From Tetraselmis striata (Eukaryota > Chlorophyta > Chlorodendrophyceae > Chlorodendrales > Chlorodendraceae), in assembly GCA_006384855.1 (NCBI GenBank), contig VCJN01000126.1, positions 124,001-188,000 of the forward strand: a stretch of DNA of 64,000 nt, in the 5' to 3' direction. Shown one piece after another: positions 45,591-59,021 of the stretch. The translations under genes were made by a program, and so were the position numbers. Under the pieces are notes generated by a model. The model saw only the letters and a list, made by a program, of their open reading frames with translations. It was not told where the DNA came from and did no database searches. Numbering within the stretch: position 1 is the first letter of the stretch; every line of letters begins with the position of its first letter.

Positions 45591-48095
45591 GACTAGTCGC
45601 CATGTGTCACTGGCTACTGCTTCTTTTGTGGTGCGCTTTTGTGAAAGCCCTTATGTAATAAATATCATTAGCTACTGCTTCTTGTGACAGTAAAAAATGG
45701 CTTCAGGCATTCGCTCTCCGCGGATTACGATATCGGGAATAATCCTGGAATAATGGCATTTTACATGCTACTGACTATCCCATATCACTGTTATTGCTAT
45801 TTTATATCCGTCTTTATATATAACTTCTGTGGCTGATGTCCACATTATCCGTCATTATTAAGGATTTTTACGATTATGGCTGATGTAATTCTAGTCGTCG
45901 TCATCAATATTAGTCCCATACGGGTACTCGGACCCGAATCGCTACTCGTACCGACATATCGCGATCATATATCGCGCTAATCATTGATCAGCAAATATAT
46001 ATATATAAGGGTTTATTCTCCCGAGGCTCTCCCCGAGGCCCCGTGCCGCTTCGTCGCACAGCATAGTATGACGATAACGAAGTGATCCTTCGTGAGCCCT
46101 GGCTGAGGCGGATCGTCACCGGGATACTATAAGCAGAAGTATCCTTACATAACTCCGATAGTCCCCCAATCTCCGATACCGTAGGTGCCTCGGAAGAACG
46201 CCTGGGTATGAGGCCGGTAGTGGCGAAACCTGCGGCACGTCGACGTTAAGCCGATCGTCCCGCGCCAACAGGCACAGACGTGGGAAATCCGCGTCGTCCT
46301 CAGCGCTTCGTGGTGCCGCACCCAGCAGACGAGCAGCAGCATCCAGGATTCCTCGGAGTGGCACTGTGCAGACTCTCCAGGTGCGTAACGGAATAGCCTC
46401 GTTTGGTGCATGAATATGTGCTTCAATACCTCGCCTCGCTACACTTCGCTGCGCAGTCGCCGACGATAACTATAGTCGCGCAATCACGATCGTGACGGTA
46501 CGGCGCTGTGGGACGAGCAGCATTGGGGCCTGGGCATGTCCCCGAGGGATCAAAGCACCCGTCAGAACATGACAGACCAGCCTTTAAGTTTCTCCCGTCG
46601 GAGCCAGCCGCGACTCAGCCCTCAGGCCGTGCGCCACTGTTGGTCTTGGAGTGTTAAATATTATGAAACCGGTGCATTGCTTGTGGCCAGCAGAATCCAT
46701 ACTATGAAGTAAAATAGGTAAACCACGCCGGTGCGCGGAGTGTGTTTTGGAGGGATGTTGCGACTTTTCGATGAGTGGCGGATAAAAGTGAGAGTCCGAG
46801 CCTCTCCGACTATGTGCACGAGCACTATCGCTACTCGTTCTCATCTGCAGCGTATTAAGCATCATCCCATCGAAAACATGGCATACACTGATGGAATGCC
46901 TGCATGGGTACTGTCCGTTGGCACGAAGCGGGAAGGATTTTACGAAGGCCTTGTTCACACGAGAACACGCAGCTTTCTTTCTAACCATCATTCACTCGTG
47001 CAATCCTTGTATGTATGCGCATATCCGACAAAAAGGCATTTTGTCGGAAAATGTAGGCTGTCTCTGTCCCCGTGTTCACCTCGGCGGGACACGTGCCAGA
47101 TAACACATGGACGAGCGCTGGCTTCGGGACCGGGCGCAATACGTGACATAGTGGGTCGAGCCAGTTCCATAACGGGACACTTGCGGAGTGAGAGCCGCCG
47201 AGGCTCCGAGGGTACTGTCAACGGGCTAGATGCGCGTAGTAATGATGCACCATTAATAAGCACTTTACGGCGAACTGCACGGGCCAGACCGGAACATCTG
47301 AACCAGTTCACTATATTCTGCATGTTGCCTCACCCCCAGACACCTATTCCTTACAATCACAATAGCCTATATAGCTCTATCACAGCTCGAACCGCAGTTC
47401 ATCCGAAGCAAACAAATGCTCGAATGCGCCAAGCACACATGTCTTACCAGACGGCCATCATGGCATACAGTTGGGCGCAGTTTGAGGTTTTCATGATTCG
47501 AATGTTTTATAGAGCATGATTCAGAATTGCACAACGACCTGTTGGTGGTGTGCGGTTCGCGCCAAGTGCAAATCACCACTGCGTGTGTTATGCTATGATA
47601 GCACGTTTGCACATTATCATACATAAGTCTAAATGAACATGGATAACTCCATCACCCGTTGCGTGAAGATGCTTGCACGGATTGTGTATTGCTTCATTGT
47701 GTGTCTTGATAGTTACAATTGATCGGACATGCCATGCCTAGCGAAATACGACACACAACATGGCAGAAACGGAATTGCCCTGAGAAATATTATGAAATGC
47801 TCAGTGTTACTTTTCCGCATTCCTGCGGCAGCGACTGCGCCGTTACCCAGCAGATATTCTTGGACTAGCTGCCCGGAGAACGTGATCCGCGCATTCTTTT
47901 GTCGTGAGGAATTTTCTCAAACATTCAGCCATACGGCATGTCAATGTGCACGCTGCAAAGTTTAAGCGCAGCATATATGATAAAATGCACGACGGCGTAT
48001 TCTAGTGGGACTAATAGTTTGCCTGGCTCTGTGGCCCGCGGCAGATAACAACGCTGGAAGTCAGCATATGGAGGGTGAGCTGCAGGCTGAGCTGC
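45591..48095. other. Spacer with weak ORFs
   Basis: AT-rich DNA fills 45600-46000. A 262-codon plus frame at 46731-47519 and an overlapping frame at 46891-47103 (GKDFTKALFTREHAAFFLTI) show no domain and compete for the same bases, so neither is called. Confidence 0.4.
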
Positions 48096-49079
48096 ATGCC
48101 GAGTGATCTTCCAGCAGGCGCCACTCTGCCTGGGAACAACGGCATAGACCGCACCGGGGGCATGTCCCCAGAGGCGCCAGAGAGGGTCAAGGACGAAGGT
48201 CGGGCATGCAGTGGAGATGATGACAAGTGCGGGAAGCCTGAGGGCGCTGAGCAGGAGGGTCAAGACCCCCGCCAGGCCGACATCTTCGACCACTGCGAGA
48301 GCAATGAGCTACTGGGGGCGGCGAATGGCGTCGTCGAGGATGAGCTTCACTGGACACTGCCAGGGAGCAGCCTCGCCGAGCTCGACCCCAACACCCCGAG
48401 GTGCGGCACTCTGCTTGGGCGGAGCGCTCTTTGCTTCTGTCTTTCGTTGATGAACACATGTAGACCCGGTTACCGCAGCCCAGTGGGAGCTGAGCAGAGT
48501 ATCAGCAGACTGAGGCTATAATACAGGAGCGATGCACCCTCTCTGATTGACCTCCAGCCAGCAGCGTGCTGACCATTTTGAGGATTGCTATTCTCCACCC
48601 ACACAGGGTCCCCGCAGAGGGGGAAAGTCTGCAGGCTCGTCAACTCGAGTCGTTTCTTGGCCACGAGGAGGGGCATGGGCTCACTGCAGTGCCCATGGAG
48701 GATCTGTACTACCTTCCCTCCATGATGCTGGGCGATGACATCGGGCCGGAGTCATTCCTGGAGTTTGGCTGTCCGACGCAGGTGGGGACCCGGCCTCCCG
48801 GCAAAGGGAGACTCGCCCTCAAATCTTGCTGACGACTGTATCCCACAAGCATGTAAACATCGAGTAACTATGAGGGCTATCACGCCTTTGCTGCTGCATG
48901 TGATCAGATTCCTCTGGCAGGGGAGCTGGAGCGCATGGACTCTTTGGAGATGGATGGGTACCAGCGCTTCCTCGCGGGCCATGACGATGACACACTGCGC
49001 GAAATGACCGGCACTGCTGCTCCGCAAGGCCAAGCAACGCCACCGACGGACCATACTGCGCATAAAGAGCATACGCTGG
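48096..49079 (+). CDS. Acidic protein of unknown function, three exons, 3' end unresolved
   Basis: Exons 48096-48400, 48607-48781 and 48908-49079 join in matching phases (2, 0). They encode an acidic, mostly disordered protein with EDLYYLPSMMLGDDIGPESF and GYQRFLAGHDDDTLREMTG. The first exon is rich in Glu, Gly and Asp (GDDDKCGKPEGAEQEG). The last exon ends at CTGG|gtgcgtg in phase 1, which does not fit the frame of the next clear coding block at 49510. No domain is recognised. Three coding blocks in a row from here to 55.5 kb all lie on the plus strand, so gene limits could shift. Confidence 0.55.
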
Positions 49080-49509
49080 GTGCGTGCGTGTCTGTCATCT
49101 GGTCATCCATCATCCATGTTATTCTTTTATATACATTACATACTGCTATTCTTTCATTCATTTGTTATATAAGAGAATCATATAATATATCAACAGATAC
49201 AATACAATAGGCATATAATAGTTCATTCATAGTAGTTATACGATAATATGATATAATTAGATGTAACTGAAATAATATCAGGTATAATCATGCAATGATA
49301 TTAGATGTGATAACATGATTACATATCTAATCATACATCTAACATGTTATATTCTTTCTGAGGATCTTACACTCATTGTGGAGAAGAGAATATTAATGTG
49401 CAGCTGTGCCGATTGTCGGCTGTCGCTGTAACAGATCCACCAGCATACATGAGCATCACCGTCTACTCACATTGACAACGGTCGCATAACAATGCTGCTC
49501 TCTACTTAG

Positions 49510-52500
49510 ATGGCGAGCCGCAGCAAGCGTCGCCGGATTGACTCTCAATGGCCCACCCACTCGCCCTCAGGTTCTGACCTGCACCCTCACGGAGGGCAGC
49601 TGCTAGGTTACAACGTTGAGGACAACTCAAGGCTTCCCTTTAGTCAACACCAGATCCTGTTTGAAGGGAAGGTTGTAACCGAGACGTCCAACCAACAGTT
49701 TGGACAGAGCGGCGGCATCAGCGCCTCCATTACCTCGCCCATGAAGTGCTGCTTGCCTTCTCTGCCTCCCGACTACAAAGGCGACACATACCAGACAACA
49801 CCACTTCCGTCGCAGGCTTTGTACTCGTCCCATTCAGGCGTGGACAACTCTGCCATCAGTGCCCTTTTTGACAGCTGCCTGGGCGAACACGATGATCTGT
49901 CACACCTCATTGATATGGTGAGTAGCCCCTTCATAAAATCATGGTGCCTGAAGCTGATATGTTATTGTATACCGAGGCTGACTGCACTTAGTGATGTAGG
50001 CAAGGCTGCAAGCAGATAACCTGCTCTTACCTATATGAACGCTCGGCCCGTATGTAACCCCGAAGAATTGCTGCATATATGCTATATGCTACCAATTATT
50101 AACACTGAACACTATAACTACTATAAAGTGCTACCCCTCGAACCACCTACGGGTCTATGTAAGATTCTCTCTCTCTTTCTCCCTCTCTAAGTGCAGGCAT
50201 ACTTACATCGTAACAGCAGTAATCCGGACGAAAGTTATAACTGTATTGTACGCCCAGGAAAGTGGCGCGGTCCTGGGGGGGGGGGGGGGGGGGGTCCGGT
50301 TAGTAGGCGCCGTGACTTAAAAGATGCGAGCATATCACTAAGCATTACCGGAAGTAAAGTAACTGCTGACTAACCTTCCCAAGTGATCAACTACGGATCA
50401 GGCATCCCCCCTTACGTCCTACAATTGGTACGAATATAAAATATAACGTCAGCACTCCGGCTCACACTGCGACTTTACGAAAGGGTCCCAGCGGGACCAT
50501 TTTACTCTATGCCACGCGCGACACTGTTTCGAAAGACAAGTGACCCAATGATGCTACAATTGACGTACTTAGCACTCACGACTCACCCATTCTGCCATTC
50601 TATCGTGTTATATCATTTATGCAGCATACCGGCCAGCGTCATTCCCCTTCCGGAGAGCATAACGTACAGTGGCAAGATGCGGCTTCTCATCCGCCATTTG
50701 ATGACCTTCCAAGGTGAGAGGGATACCGATTGCCTTGAATGCCAGCGGCAGCGGCTTAATTCATATCGAAAAATATGCGCACCGGCAATGAATACTATAA
50801 AGCTGACAGAATGGGTTTCAGGGTCTGTGTTTACTGATAGCTTTCGCTATCATTGCGCAGACTACAATAATGCTTCTTGCGTTTTACACGTATTTTGCAC
50901 ACTCGGTAAAGCATACACTTTGCTATCATGTCACTGAAATGGGACTTGTTTGTGGCACAGCCCTCCTGCGCCAAGTATGGACCACCCAGCAGGATTATTC
51001 GCGCCATCTCCTTCCTTTGTTGGAACCGCCAGTGCGAGTGATGGAGCTCCAGAATGCGTGCCAGCAAGTTCTCAACGCCCACGCAACAAAGCATCGCCCC
51101 AGCAGCCATCACGGTAGGAGTGACTTGCATTTGCCGACTTCACAGCATCATCTTACTCTAGCAAATTCGGTCTTTTGGTCGTCGCGCAATATGGCCTAAC
51201 ATATCAAAGACACATAAGCGTTGAAAAATTGCGTGGACGATAGTGTATTATTCAGTGCGATAGGCAACGCATTGTTCCAATTAAACAATGTCAATGTACT
51301 AATGACTATACATTTACTGAAACTTCAAAATCTACTACGGGTAACTGCTATTACAATGTAGTTTCCATCGTTTGACGATGAATTTTAATATAGAAATACA
51401 CAGTGTTATATTATTTACTTGCATATTGGGGCTTGATGATTGCCCCCTTCATTTTAACATCGAAGTACTGAATGTGACGACGAAACGCGAAAGACAAAAA
51501 TGAATACCAGCACAAGATATATGTATTGACTGGACGTGGCGCAAGATTCCATTCCTTGGGGGTGCCTGTAGTAGCATACATGCCGATTAAACACTCGTAT
51601 GAACATTATTCTTTTTTTGTTAGTTTGCATGTTCTCATTCCATCATGGTGATGCCCTCCGACCACCTACGGCCCCGCTTCTCTCTCCCTCTCTCCCTCTC
51701 CTCTCTCTCCCTCTCTCCCCCTCTCCCTCTCTCTCTCTCTCTCAACCACACATTCTAATACATCACGATGCTTGTCCAATACGACACCGGATGATATCAG
51801 GGCCAAGACCGGAGCAAAGAGTCGTCCCGCCGCTCTTGCTGCACCCCCAGCTGGACTACGAAAGAGTGCCAGCACTGGCTGGGGCAGTCAGCAGCAGCAG
51901 ACAATGATAAGGTTTGCAACACCCTTGCAAGCGGCAGGCGACTGCCTGCTGCCATTTTGCTATGGTATCAGCACAGCAAAGTTGCCAAGCATCAGTGCTG
52001 TTGATAGCATGGACAAGCCTTGTGGTTGCTTTCACTGTATCCATCGTAACACTATATACACTACTACTTCATGCCGGTGGAAGCGGCGATGGTGATGGCT
52101 GCGGTAGTATATGACAATATATAACTCCGGCTCGAGGGGCATATCAAAGATAGGGAATATATATGATATGGTCAATGATATCCGCATATTCTACCAGCAC
52201 TAGAATTATCACGCAAGCGGGCGCAGTAGCAACTCACTCTCATGGGCAAGCACTATCTTGTTCGTTCCTAATATCTACAGGTAATGGCGTGCTGTATATC
52301 ATATAACATTCTGTGAATATATGATGTAATAAACATGCTTGTTGAAACATAAACCGAGTTTCAGCAGAGGCCGCAGGTGGGCGTACTACTCCGTTTAGAT
52401 CACCCATCGCTCCGAAACCATGTGGCAGAAATCATTTGCGGCTGTGATAACAGAATGACTCGACAAGTAGCCCCTGGCCGCGTCAGTCGGCCGCTGTCTA

Positions 52501-53284
52501 TCCGTCCATTTAATGTGTAAAGTAGGATGTCAATAACAATAATTCAGCATCAGTGTATCAGAATAGTGTACTACTCGCCCCGCCAGCCAGCCCCAGGGCG
52601 GGTGCAGTGGCTTGGTCGCGCACTTAATTGAACATGCTTTTACCCACGTAGCAGTACTACTACTGCCCAAACGGCAAATACATAAGATGTTATACGGGTT
52701 TCTAATATATGTATCTGTATAAGATGATTTTAACTGCGCGGCCAAGTCGTGCTTTGATATGAAGCATGCATACATTTGCTTGCTGTGCCTTGGCTCTGTA
52801 CGCAGAATTGTCTGGCGCTGCACGGGACCGACGCGGCTACAAAAACGCGCTATAAGAAAGTGATCGCTTTTCCTACCTCATTTGAATACGATATCGCAAC
52901 GAATATACTGCGAAATTTAAGAAAGTGCGGTTACCGACCCCAAAGAGTCTAAAACCGTGTCTTTCTTGTAGGTGCGTTGGCACCCGTATTGGGCTAATGC
53001 AAACACCGAATCATGCTGCTGTGAACGCCCAAAGCCCCACCACGGGCAAGCAGATGAAGCTCGGCCCGGGATTCATGGAGAAGGTGGCCGAGCTGCCGTC
53101 TGCCGTCCAGGCGCTCTTCGCCGACATCAGTTCCAAGCACCCCAAGCGGCCGTGGACGCCACGCACCCCCGGCCTCTCTAAACAGAGTATGCTGCCTGCG
53201 CGCCGCAGCAGCACTGGCTGTGCGACCGAGAAGTTAACGCCGCGGCAGCGGCACATACTTTCTAAACGGCAGCATTCCATGTGA
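49510..53284 (+). CDS. Disordered protein of unknown function with an N-terminal basic cluster, several exons
   Basis: The first exon, 49510-49917, begins MASRSKRRRIDSQW, a likely nuclear localisation signal. It is Ser/Gly/Pro-rich and ends HDDLSHLIDM|gtgagt. Later coding-like pieces are about 50957-51115 (APSPSFVGTASASDGAPECV), about 51800-51906 (AKTGAKSRPAALAAPPAGLR) and a last exon from about 52970 to the stop at 53284 (KLGPGFMEKVAELPSAVQAL and WTPRTPGLSKQSM). The phases of the inner pieces do not all agree, so small exons are missing or this is two genes. No domain is recognised. Confidence 0.45.
50276..50294. repeat. G homopolymer run
   Basis: About 19 G lie in a probable intron of the disordered-protein gene. 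Confidence 0.9.
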
Positions 53285-53863
53285 TACGAGGTGAAAGATA
53301 GGGCTGGTCATAGGTGGCTTCATAGAGCGTGAAGCGGGTCCTGCATGTTCATCGCGAGGCGTGAATGGACGTGTGTCGCACCACGTGAATGTGTAGATGC
53401 CGGTGCGTAGCGCCTCATATAAAAAAGTCAGGCGATAGCGCAGCGCCATGGGGTCATGGCCACGATGGCGGCAATGTATCTGCTGTAGGAATGAATGCTA
53501 TAGGACAACGGCAAGGCATACAATAGTCACCTAGATCACCGTTTACGTGACATTAAGGAGTAATAAAGGGCTTCTGCCGCTCACGTGTTTGTTCATAGCA
53601 CTGGCGGAGCACTCGTCTGACTCTCGCCAATGCCGCACTCATGGCGACTGTGAGGCGCGGGCTCTCACGTGTTGCGGCATCGCTCACGCATCTAGCTCAT
53701 TTTAATATGGCATGTGCATATCTGAGGACATGCTTTGTCTCATTCATCTGCACATGACACATGCAGCCATGGCGTGAGCCCCCCTCCCCCCCTCCCTTGT
53801 CCGCATCGCCCTGTCCCCCCCTACCTATCTGCAGGCTGCCTCCCTGGCGCTGAGCTCCTCACC

Positions 53864-56272
53864 ATGCCATCTCCGCCCGTGCCAGATTTTGGGCTGCCTG
53901 AACCAACTGATGGCCTGAGTCCGATACAGGATGACGCAGAGCAGAGCACCTATGACGCCGCCCTCCAGCAGCTTGAGGCCGACTGGGCGGGAGACTGCCA
54001 GGGTTGGTACGATGACCTGGCCGCATTGCCCACGGTCAGCGCCGCCTGGGCACAGGCCACTTTCGCGCACGGCAATGGCACTCCGCAAGTTGAGACCGCC
54101 ACGAAGAACTCCCACACAACCCAGCAGGTAACGAAGCAGATCTGGCCCCTCCGTTCATTGGTGAACCTGTTGCGAATAACTACTTGGTATTAGTTCAAGA
54201 TGCGAGAGTGTATTTATTATTGGATCATGTTCTAGTATTATTATGTAGTTACATTTGCGCTTAATAGTGTATTTATTTATTGAGTATGTTTTAAGTATTA
54301 CATAGTCGTTATCTTTCCGTAAGTGTGGTGTTGTTTGCTATTTTTATCCTTGTTTTGGTAACATTAGTTTACACACACACACATATACACATATATATAT
54401 ATATATACATCCAAATAATTACATACATAGATACGTATATGAGTGTGTATATATTTATATTTTCGTGTTATCTTCTTGTGTTTTCTTGTTTTAAAAGACT
54501 ACTCCTATGAACACATGTGCTACGTGCTGAGCACCAGCATGTCCTGGGAGACGTGCAGGGCACAGCAGCCGCCCACCCACCCGGCCTACGGGTCCCGCCG
54601 CGGCACATGAGCGCAAGCATTGCGGCCGGAGTCATCAAGGCAGCGGTGGAAGTGTCTAAGAAGAACCCGCTGCCGTCTGCCATGGCGCCTGCGAGGAGCC
54701 GGCTGTCGGCCTTTGCTGAGAAGGCTCAACGGGACAAGTACAAGGGGATATCCCGAGCGAGGTAGACCAGACCCATCATCCATCCATCCACGCTGGCCAG
54801 CGCATGCCCCCATTTGAAGTATGGCCCCTTATTTTTCAATGCGCTGCCGCTCTTGCCGACTCGCACAGGTGGGCCACTCAATGGCATGCGGAGATCCCGC
54901 TCGAGCCTGGAAAGGTGCGGCGCCATTGAGACTCCACTCTGTGTTGCCTCTGCCCCTGACCGCTTGAGGGTTTAGCCGTATCCATACCGGTCTCAGTACC
55001 AGTACGAGTTACCGTATCATTACATTGTAGATCAATATAAATTTGACTACGCTGCCGCGTGTTAGTATTGTCAAGACTTAAAGTTTTACGCAGAATTTAC
55101 CATAGGGTGCCGATGCGGTAATAATACGAGCGCTGCATGCGAATACGAACCTGCCAGAGGTCATATCCAGTCGAAAGTTGCTCTTGTTCTCATGCTGTGT
55201 CGGCTGGTGCGGTGAAAACATGGCCTCATGGCGACGCTGATTGTATGCCATTCGCGCGGTTGGCGCTTTTTTGGCTTGTGTGCAAAGGACCCGCAGCAAG
55301 TGGGCCCCTTCAGCGACGCGGAGCAGGCCGCCAGAGTGCACGACGTGTCCGTCCTCAAGCTGCACCAGACAGCCGCAGCCGTGGACCCCGCGGACCTGAA
55401 CTTCCCGCACGAGGAGTATGACGAAGCCGACATCGAGGACGTCAGGAAGCTATCGCCCTCCCAGTTTCTGATGATGCTGGACCACTACGCCTCCGTTCGC
55501 TGCGATGTTGCCAAGCAGTCCGGCTCCAGGTACGCATGGGGCGGCCACGAGAAAAAGGGAGAGGCAGTGAGCAGAGAGGATTCAAATATATAGTGATAAT
55601 GGCGACTCCTATAATAGTCGTAAAACAGTGACAGTAACAGGAGTAGCAACACAAAATAATAACGCCGATAATAGGAAGATAGTACTATGTATAGAAATAC
55701 TAATAATAGTAGTGGCAGTAGTACGGGTACTAGTAATAGTCATAGGAAGATAGTACTATGTATAGAAATACTAATAATAGCAGTGGCAGTAGTACGGGTA
55801 CTAGTAATAGTCATAGGAAAGGTAATCGTGGTTGTGGTCGTGGTCGTGGTCATTATCGCAATCATAGTAATCCCGATGCACCTAAAGAACTCCCATATAA
55901 GCGTCAGGTTGGGCTTGCATGTAAGAACATTTGCTGAAGTTTCCGTCTACAATTGACCACTGGCAGGCATAGCGGGTTAATTTTCGCAGTGCTCTTATGG
56001 CACGGCAGCCATAGTTATGCAGTAGGATTAGCAGCAGCACAAGTATAAATAGGATTGGCATGCGCACTGGTATCGTATAATACTAAATATGAATATTTGC
56101 ATACCTATCTATAACGATTATATATTTGTAGGGATGTAATGCAGAGGCAGGGAGAATGAATCGTGTCCTCTGTGCTGGATGTCATGTTCGCTGATTATGA
56201 TGCTGCGCGTCTTGCGTCGACCAGGTACAGGGGAGTATGGGGGAACAGCAAGAGTGGTAAGTGGGAGTCGCG
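53864..56272 (+). CDS. AP2-domain transcription-factor-like protein, 3' end unresolved
   Basis: Exons 53864-54127, 54538-54761, 54869-54914, 55288-55529 and 56225-56272 join in matching phases. An acidic N-terminus (EADWAGDCQGWYDDLAAL) precedes the first AP2 domain, which is split over three exons: DKYKGISRAR, WATQWHAEIPLEPGK, and DPQQVGPFSDAEQAARVHDV through DLNFPHEEY. YKG for YRG, WHAEI, AAR-x-x-D and LNFP are the expected landmarks. The last exon starts a second AP2 domain (RYRGVWGNSKSGKWESR); its remainder is not found before the oppositely oriented subtilase gene. Tandem AP2 domains bind DNA in plants and algae. Confidence 0.75.
55671..55812. repeat. Two tandem copies with a 71-bp period
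   Basis: ATAGGAAGATAGTACTATGT and GGCAGTAGTACGGGTACTAG recur at 55671-55741 and 55742-55812 with one visible difference. The repeat lies in the intron between the two AP2 domains. Confidence 0.9.
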
Positions 56273-56656
56273 GTACTGTTGACGCAAGCTACAGCACCCG
56301 CACACTTGCCGCGTAGCAGCGATGCGGGTGTATGGACACTGGCGGAGCGCGCCTTAGCAAGGCGGTGTGCCCGCATAGGAAGGCCAGAGGGGAGCGGAGC
56401 AGCTCGTTCCAATACATGCGGCACCGGATGATACAATCCCATGCACCGCTCTGTAAGGATCACACTGTGACGAGCTGTAATATGTCTATGAGCAATGTGC
56501 TCTTGTTTTTGTGTTACAAACCAAGCAATCGTGCCGCAGCCCTGCAGCTTACTGGCAAGTCTCCCCTCAAGGGGATTTACACCCATCGCTCGCGTCTCAG
56601 CGGCGTTACTGTTGGCACTATGTACATATCACATGCAGGATGCGGCCCATCTGTCC

Positions 56657-58326
56657 TCAGGGACCTCGCAGCGAGGGGTCGCGACCGTGCAGATACTCCG
56701 TGAACGATGTCCAGGCAATCTGGTCCGCGAGTCGCAGCGCGGCGGACGCATTGAGCGCGCCATTGGAGACGCACTTGCCCAGCAGCGACGGCACGCGCTC
56801 CGCCGAGTCCAGGAGGATTAGCTTGACACCCGCTGGATTAATGTTCGGGTACCACGCCTTGAGTAGCGTTGCTATGCCCGCTACGTAAGGGACAGCCTGC
56901 AATGCCAGCCAACAGGGCATGTGTGCGTCAGCAACACTCCAGCTGCCACGCCCTTTCGCTATGCATTTCCAACGTCATGCACACGTCCTGCGGCACCTAC
57001 CTGTGAAGTGCCCCATTTCAGACCGTACGAGTTTCCGGGCATCGTGGAATATATACGTTCCCCGGGAGCAGCAATGTCAACGCAGTTCCTGCCGTAGCTG
57101 CTCCAAGACGACAGCCGGTTGTCAGGGCCGACTGACGCAACCGAAATCACATTCATGTTGGGATAGCATGCAGGGTAGTATGGTCGCCGGTCGTTGTCAT
57201 TCTGGGAGTTGCCGGCCGATGCAACAATCAGCCGCCCAGCCTCCTCCGCTTGATCGATGGCGGAATGCAACCCCACATTGTAGTCGTAGCTGCCCCAGGA
57301 GAATGTCATGATGTCCGCGCCGTTGTCATGACAGTACTGCACGCAGCGGATGCTATCGGAAACGTAGCCCTCCAGCTGGTGGTTCATTGTTTTGCAGGCC
57401 ATGAGAGAGACTTCGTGAGCAACCCCTACGATGCCCTGTCGCAGACGTGCACGATGCCAATTTGAAAGCGTCAACTAATAGGTGCGTGCTGCACTGATGG
57501 CATTCGAAAAAGACGTGGAGTGGGATTCGGTACTTTGAAATAATTAGGATTGAAATTTTACCTTCCCGTTCCGTGCCACCGCTCCGATGACGCCTGCAAT
57601 GTGCGTTCCGTGCGAGTGGTCGTCCATGGGATCAGCGTCCCGGTTGTGAAAGTCATAGCCATGCACGTCGTCGATGTACCCGTTGCCGTCATCGTCTCTC
57701 CCGTTCCCAGGAATTTCCCCGGGGTTTGTCCAGACATTGTCCCGGAGGTCTTCGTGCTCGTAGTCGATCCCTGTGTCCACCACGCACACCAAGACAGCGC
57801 GGCTCCCCGTGGTGCCGCGCCAGCCGACACCCATATCGATTGCGCCCAGACCCCACTGTAATGAAAACCCGGGGTCGTCCAGTCGATGCTCTATCATAGC
57901 GCGCGCAAGGGATGTCGCGACGGAGTCGCCGGCGGTTGTCGCCGACGCGTTTGCCTGGCTGGCCTGAACGACATGGTCGACCTCCACGAATGCGACCGAC
58001 TTCAGCTCGCCGATGATCGCCTCAAGCTTTCCCAGGTCTGTCGGCTGCACGGCTGTCACCAGCGCCATGGAGTGCTTCGTGTTCCCCAACGGCTCAACTG
58101 CGGCGACACCCGGCACAGCCTCCAGCTGCCGGTGGAGCTCCTCGGCCTTGGGGCGCACGGCGGCGCCGTCCTGAGAGACACTGAAGCCGACTATCAGCCT
58201 ATGCGGGAGCTCCTCCGATAGTTTGCGACGCGCTGGCGCTACTCGAGAGCCTCGCGACCCGCAGCTCAGTACCAGTAGGAGTAGTGCCTGCAGCGCCGCT
58301 GTAGCGCGACACCGGCGGGGCGTCAT
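56657..58326 (-). CDS. Secreted subtilisin-like serine protease (S8 family)
   Basis: Exons 58326-57562, 57435-57001 and 56896-56657 join in phase 0 and give 479 residues. The ATG at 58326 opens a signal peptide (ATAALQALLLLVLSCGSRG). An inhibitor-I9-like propeptide follows (HRLIVGFSVSQDG ... VAFVEVDHVVQ). The catalytic triad is complete: Asp in VCVVDTGIDYEHEDLRD, His in HSHGTHIAGVIGA, and Ser in GTSQAVPYVAG, with the oxyanion Asn in VASAGNS. A Ca-binding-like DDDGNGYIDD loop lies between Asp and His. GTSQAVP departs from the usual GTSMAAP. The enzyme should be exported as a zymogen. An upstream in-frame TTG is not used as the start because the signal peptide begins at the ATG. Confidence 0.92.
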
Positions 58327-59021
58327 GGCCCGAGCGGTTGGGCCCCGTGCTGCCTCCAATCGACGGTTGCCCGTCGACAGCGTCGTTCAGCCGAACGCCC
58401 GAAGCAATACTCCTGTGGCGACCAGATCTCGTGCCTCGGGATCGTGACATACACGAAACTGTGCCTTCGATTTCGAGGCCTCACAGGGGCTTGCGTTCGG
58501 GGTGCGTCACAGGCAGCGTGCGTTGCCACGGCCTATCTGCAGAGGCGGATGATGGAGGAGCGCATGTCACGACTCGGCCGCATGTCCATGCCGCCGCCGA
58601 CGGGGGATGAGCAGCCCCTCCAACGGCCACAACGACCCTCGTAAATAACGGCTTCCTCTTGCACCGCGCGCGGCGGCGGCAGCCATTACTGCTACAAGGT
58701 ACGTGATTGTCGTACGAGTGTTTAACGGTACAGTACGAGTAATAAGTATGCTGCGAGGCGGCGCCGAGGCGTCGACAGCCGACAGCAGCGCGCAGCGCGC
58801 TGATGGGTACTTGACATTTAACAAACCGACGATGCGAGTCATCCTAAGGATTACAGGTGTCACCCTACAGGTACAGGTAGGGACGCCGCCCGTAGTAGTA
58901 CTTTGCCACTACTTTGCCCTCGCCCGACTGTACTACAGGTCTACCGCCCCACGGACCCAAACCCATTAATACAGGTACCAGTAGGGATGACACCGAAAGG
59001 ATGGGAATATATGGGAGATAC
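58327..59021. other. 5' flank of the subtilase gene, possible small divergent ORF
   Basis: This holds the probable subtilase promoter. A plus frame ending at 58644 (LQRRMMEERMSRLGRMSMPP) looks protein-like but lacks a clear start or partner exon. Degenerate GTAC-centred motifs recur at 58690-58735 and 58960-58985. Confidence 0.35.

Noticed and set aside
46731..47519. 262-codon ORF
   Set aside because: It has no recognisable domain, and a competing frame at 46891-47103 looks equally protein-like. Support is insufficient.
58444..58644. Small divergent ORF upstream of the subtilase
   Set aside because: It opens at a GTG, has no ATG with context, no domain and no partner exon.
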